From assembly GCA_905215725.1 (NCBI GenBank), contig CAJMRD010000051.1, forward strand, positions 1 to 14,893: 14,893 nucleotides of DNA, in the 5' to 3' direction. Positions 13,619 to 14,893 of the stretch are shown in pieces. Below the pieces are notes generated by a model. That model made no database searches. It had not been told where the DNA came from and saw nothing but the letters and a program-made list of their open reading frames with translations. Numbering within the stretch: the first letter of the stretch is position 1; every line of letters starts with the position of its first letter. Origin of the DNA: an uncultured bacterium (lineage in GTDB: Bacteria > Actinomycetota > Coriobacteriia > Coriobacteriales > Coriobacteriaceae). Made by a program: the position numbers and the translations under genes.

Positions 13619-14893
13619 ATGGCGGATTCTCAGATCCATGTCGCACTGGCGGGTAACCCCAACTGCGGCAAGACCACGCTTTTCAACCTGATCACCGGCG
13701 CCAACGGCTACGTTGGCAACTGGCCCGGCGTCACGGTTGAGAAAAAGGAGGCCAAGCTCCTAAGCGACAAGAACGTTACCATCACGGACCTCCCTGGTAT
13801 CTACTCGCTTTCCCCCTACAGCCCCGAGGAGCAATGCTCGCGCGATTATCTCATGAGCGGCGAGCCCGATGTGGTCGTCCAGGTTGTCGACGCCACCAAC
13901 CTCGAGCGCAACCTGTACCTGGCGCTTCAGGTTATCGAGACCGGCCTGCCCGTGGTCGTCGCCCTCAACATGGCCGACTTGGTCGAGAAGAACGGCGATA
14001 AGATCGACACGGACAAGCTCTCCAAGAAGCTCGGTTGCCCGGTCATGATGATCTCGGCCCTTAAGAACAAGGGTATCAAGGAGCTTTTCGAGCAGGTTAA
14101 GAAGTCCGCTGCTTCCAAGGGCCAGGTGCCGGAGCACAAGTTCGATTCCTCCATCGAGGACGTTCTAACGCACATCGAGAATAACCTTCCGGCGAGCGTT
14201 CCCGCTAACAAGCGTCGCTATTACGCCGTCAAGCTGTTCGAGCGTGATGCAGACGCCTGCAAGCTCATCAACCTCACCAAGGAGAAGGCCGCTCGCGTGG
14301 AGGAGCTGGTCGCCCAGTGCGAGCAGGACTGCGACGACGATGCCGAGTCCATCATCACCGGTGAGCGCTATGGCGTCATCGCGCACATCATCGATGAGTG
14401 CCTCACCAAGGCCCCGGCCAAGATGAGCACCTCCGAGAAGATCGACCGTGTGGTTACCAACCGTATCCTGGGCCTGCCGATCTTTGTGGTCATCATGTTC
14501 TGCGTGTACTACATCGCCGTTTCCACCCTGGGCGGAACGGTGACCGACTTCACCAACGATCAGCTCTTTGGCACCGACGGTTGGTATGTGCTCGGTCAGG
14601 GCCGCGATGCTTACGATGAGGCTGTCGAGGCCGCGGGTGACGACGCCGACTCGGTCGACCCGGCACAGTACGGCCCCTATGTCCCGGGTATCACCACCAT
14701 GGTGCACGACGCCCTCGTGGCGGGTGGCACCGAGGACGGTGGCCTGGTCGATTCGCTGGTCTGCGACGGTATCGTTGGCGGCCTGGGCGCCATCTTCGGC
14801 TTTGTGCCGCAGATGTTCCTGCTGTTCGTGATGCTGTCCTTCCTGGAGGACTGCGGCTACATGGCCCGCGTCGCCTTTATCATGGACCGCGTG
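13619..14893 (+). CDS. feoB: FeoB ferrous iron transporter, N-terminal part (cut by window end)
   Basis: FeoB imports Fe2+ across the inner membrane. The first 425 codons are present and still open at the right edge. The N-terminal G domain is complete: G1 GNPNCGKTT (12-20), G2 region GNWPGVTVE with Thr39, G3 DLPGIYSL (57-64), G4 NMAD (117-120) and G5 SAL (146-148). A helical GDI-type domain follows to about 270. The first membrane segment is ILGLPIFVVIMFCVYYIAV (from 283). About 60 polar, Asp/Gly-rich residues lie between it and DGIVGGLGAIFGFVPQMFLL, longer than the loop I would expect from E. coli FeoB. The final block LEDCGYMARVAFIMDR is the classic FeoB core. AAGGAAG lies 10-16 bases upstream of the ATG. 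Confidence 0.95.
   Translation, partial: MADSQIHVALAGNPNCGKTTLFNLITGANGYVGNWPGVTVEKKEAKLLSDKNVTITDLPGIYSLSPYSPEEQCSRDYLMSGEPDVVVQVVDATNLERNLYLALQVIETGLPVVVALNMADLVEKNGDKIDTDKLSKKLGCPVMMISALKNKGIKELFEQVKKSAASKGQVPEHKFDSSIEDVLTHIENNLPASVPANKRRYYAVKLFERDADACKLINLTKEKAARVEELVAQCEQDCDDDAESIITGERYGVIAHIIDECLTKAPAKMSTSEKIDRVVTNRILGLPIFVVIMFCVYYIAVSTLGGTVTDFTNDQLFGTDGWYVLGQGRDAYDEAVEAAGDDADSVDPAQYGPYVPGITTMVHDALVAGGTEDGGLVDSLVCDGIVGGLGAIFGFVPQMFLLFVMLSFLEDCGYMARVAFIMDRV

Overview
The window looks like chromosomal DNA from a high-GC, anaerobic, gut-type Gram-positive. My best guess is a Coriobacteriia member such as Collinsella. This rests on GC- and GAC/GAG-rich codon use, strong Shine-Dalgarno sites, and the mix of lar, ebg-type beta-galactosidase and feoAAB genes. 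It is an inference from style; there is no rRNA or other taxonomic marker in the window.

Layout from left to right. A terminator-type hairpin lies at the left edge (22-64), followed by about 200 bases without a gene. A minus-strand cluster runs larB (1732-2514), larC (810-1721), then a TetR-type regulator (268-807), very tightly packed. LarB and LarC make the nickel-pincer nucleotide cofactor used by lactate racemase-type enzymes. The LarC here ends where the LarC1 part of the family ends, and the next reading frame is the TetR gene instead of LarC2. A perfect 12-bp inverted repeat lies upstream of larB. Next is serB (minus strand, serine biosynthesis), divergent from aspS (plus strand, aspartyl-tRNA synthetase), which has a foldable leader and a strong terminator. 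The aspS/lacI convergent gap carries three different long palindromes in a row whose arms covary.

The centre is a sugar-utilisation locus. A LacI-family repressor (minus strand) is divergent from a large GH2 beta-galactosidase, an EbgC/YhcH-type small protein, and an APC-type membrane transporter. The same set of gene types (ebgR, ebgA, ebgC, ygjI) occurs in the E. coli ebg region. Three identical 14-base LacI-type operator sites lie between the repressor and the beta-galactosidase gene, and two RNA hairpins separate ebgC from the transporter.

The right part holds a 222-bp AT-rich element with about 32-bp terminal inverted repeats (MITE-like), a small HPr (ptsH) with Asp in place of the regulatory Ser46, and a ferrous iron uptake operon feoA-feoA-feoB that is cut by the right edge. 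A perfect 14-bp inverted repeat marks the feo promoter region, and two hairpins separate the second feoA from feoB.

I found no tRNA, rRNA, CRISPR array or transposase gene. The least explained structures are the MITE-like element, the triple covarying palindromes, the LarC without LarC2, and HPr Asp46.
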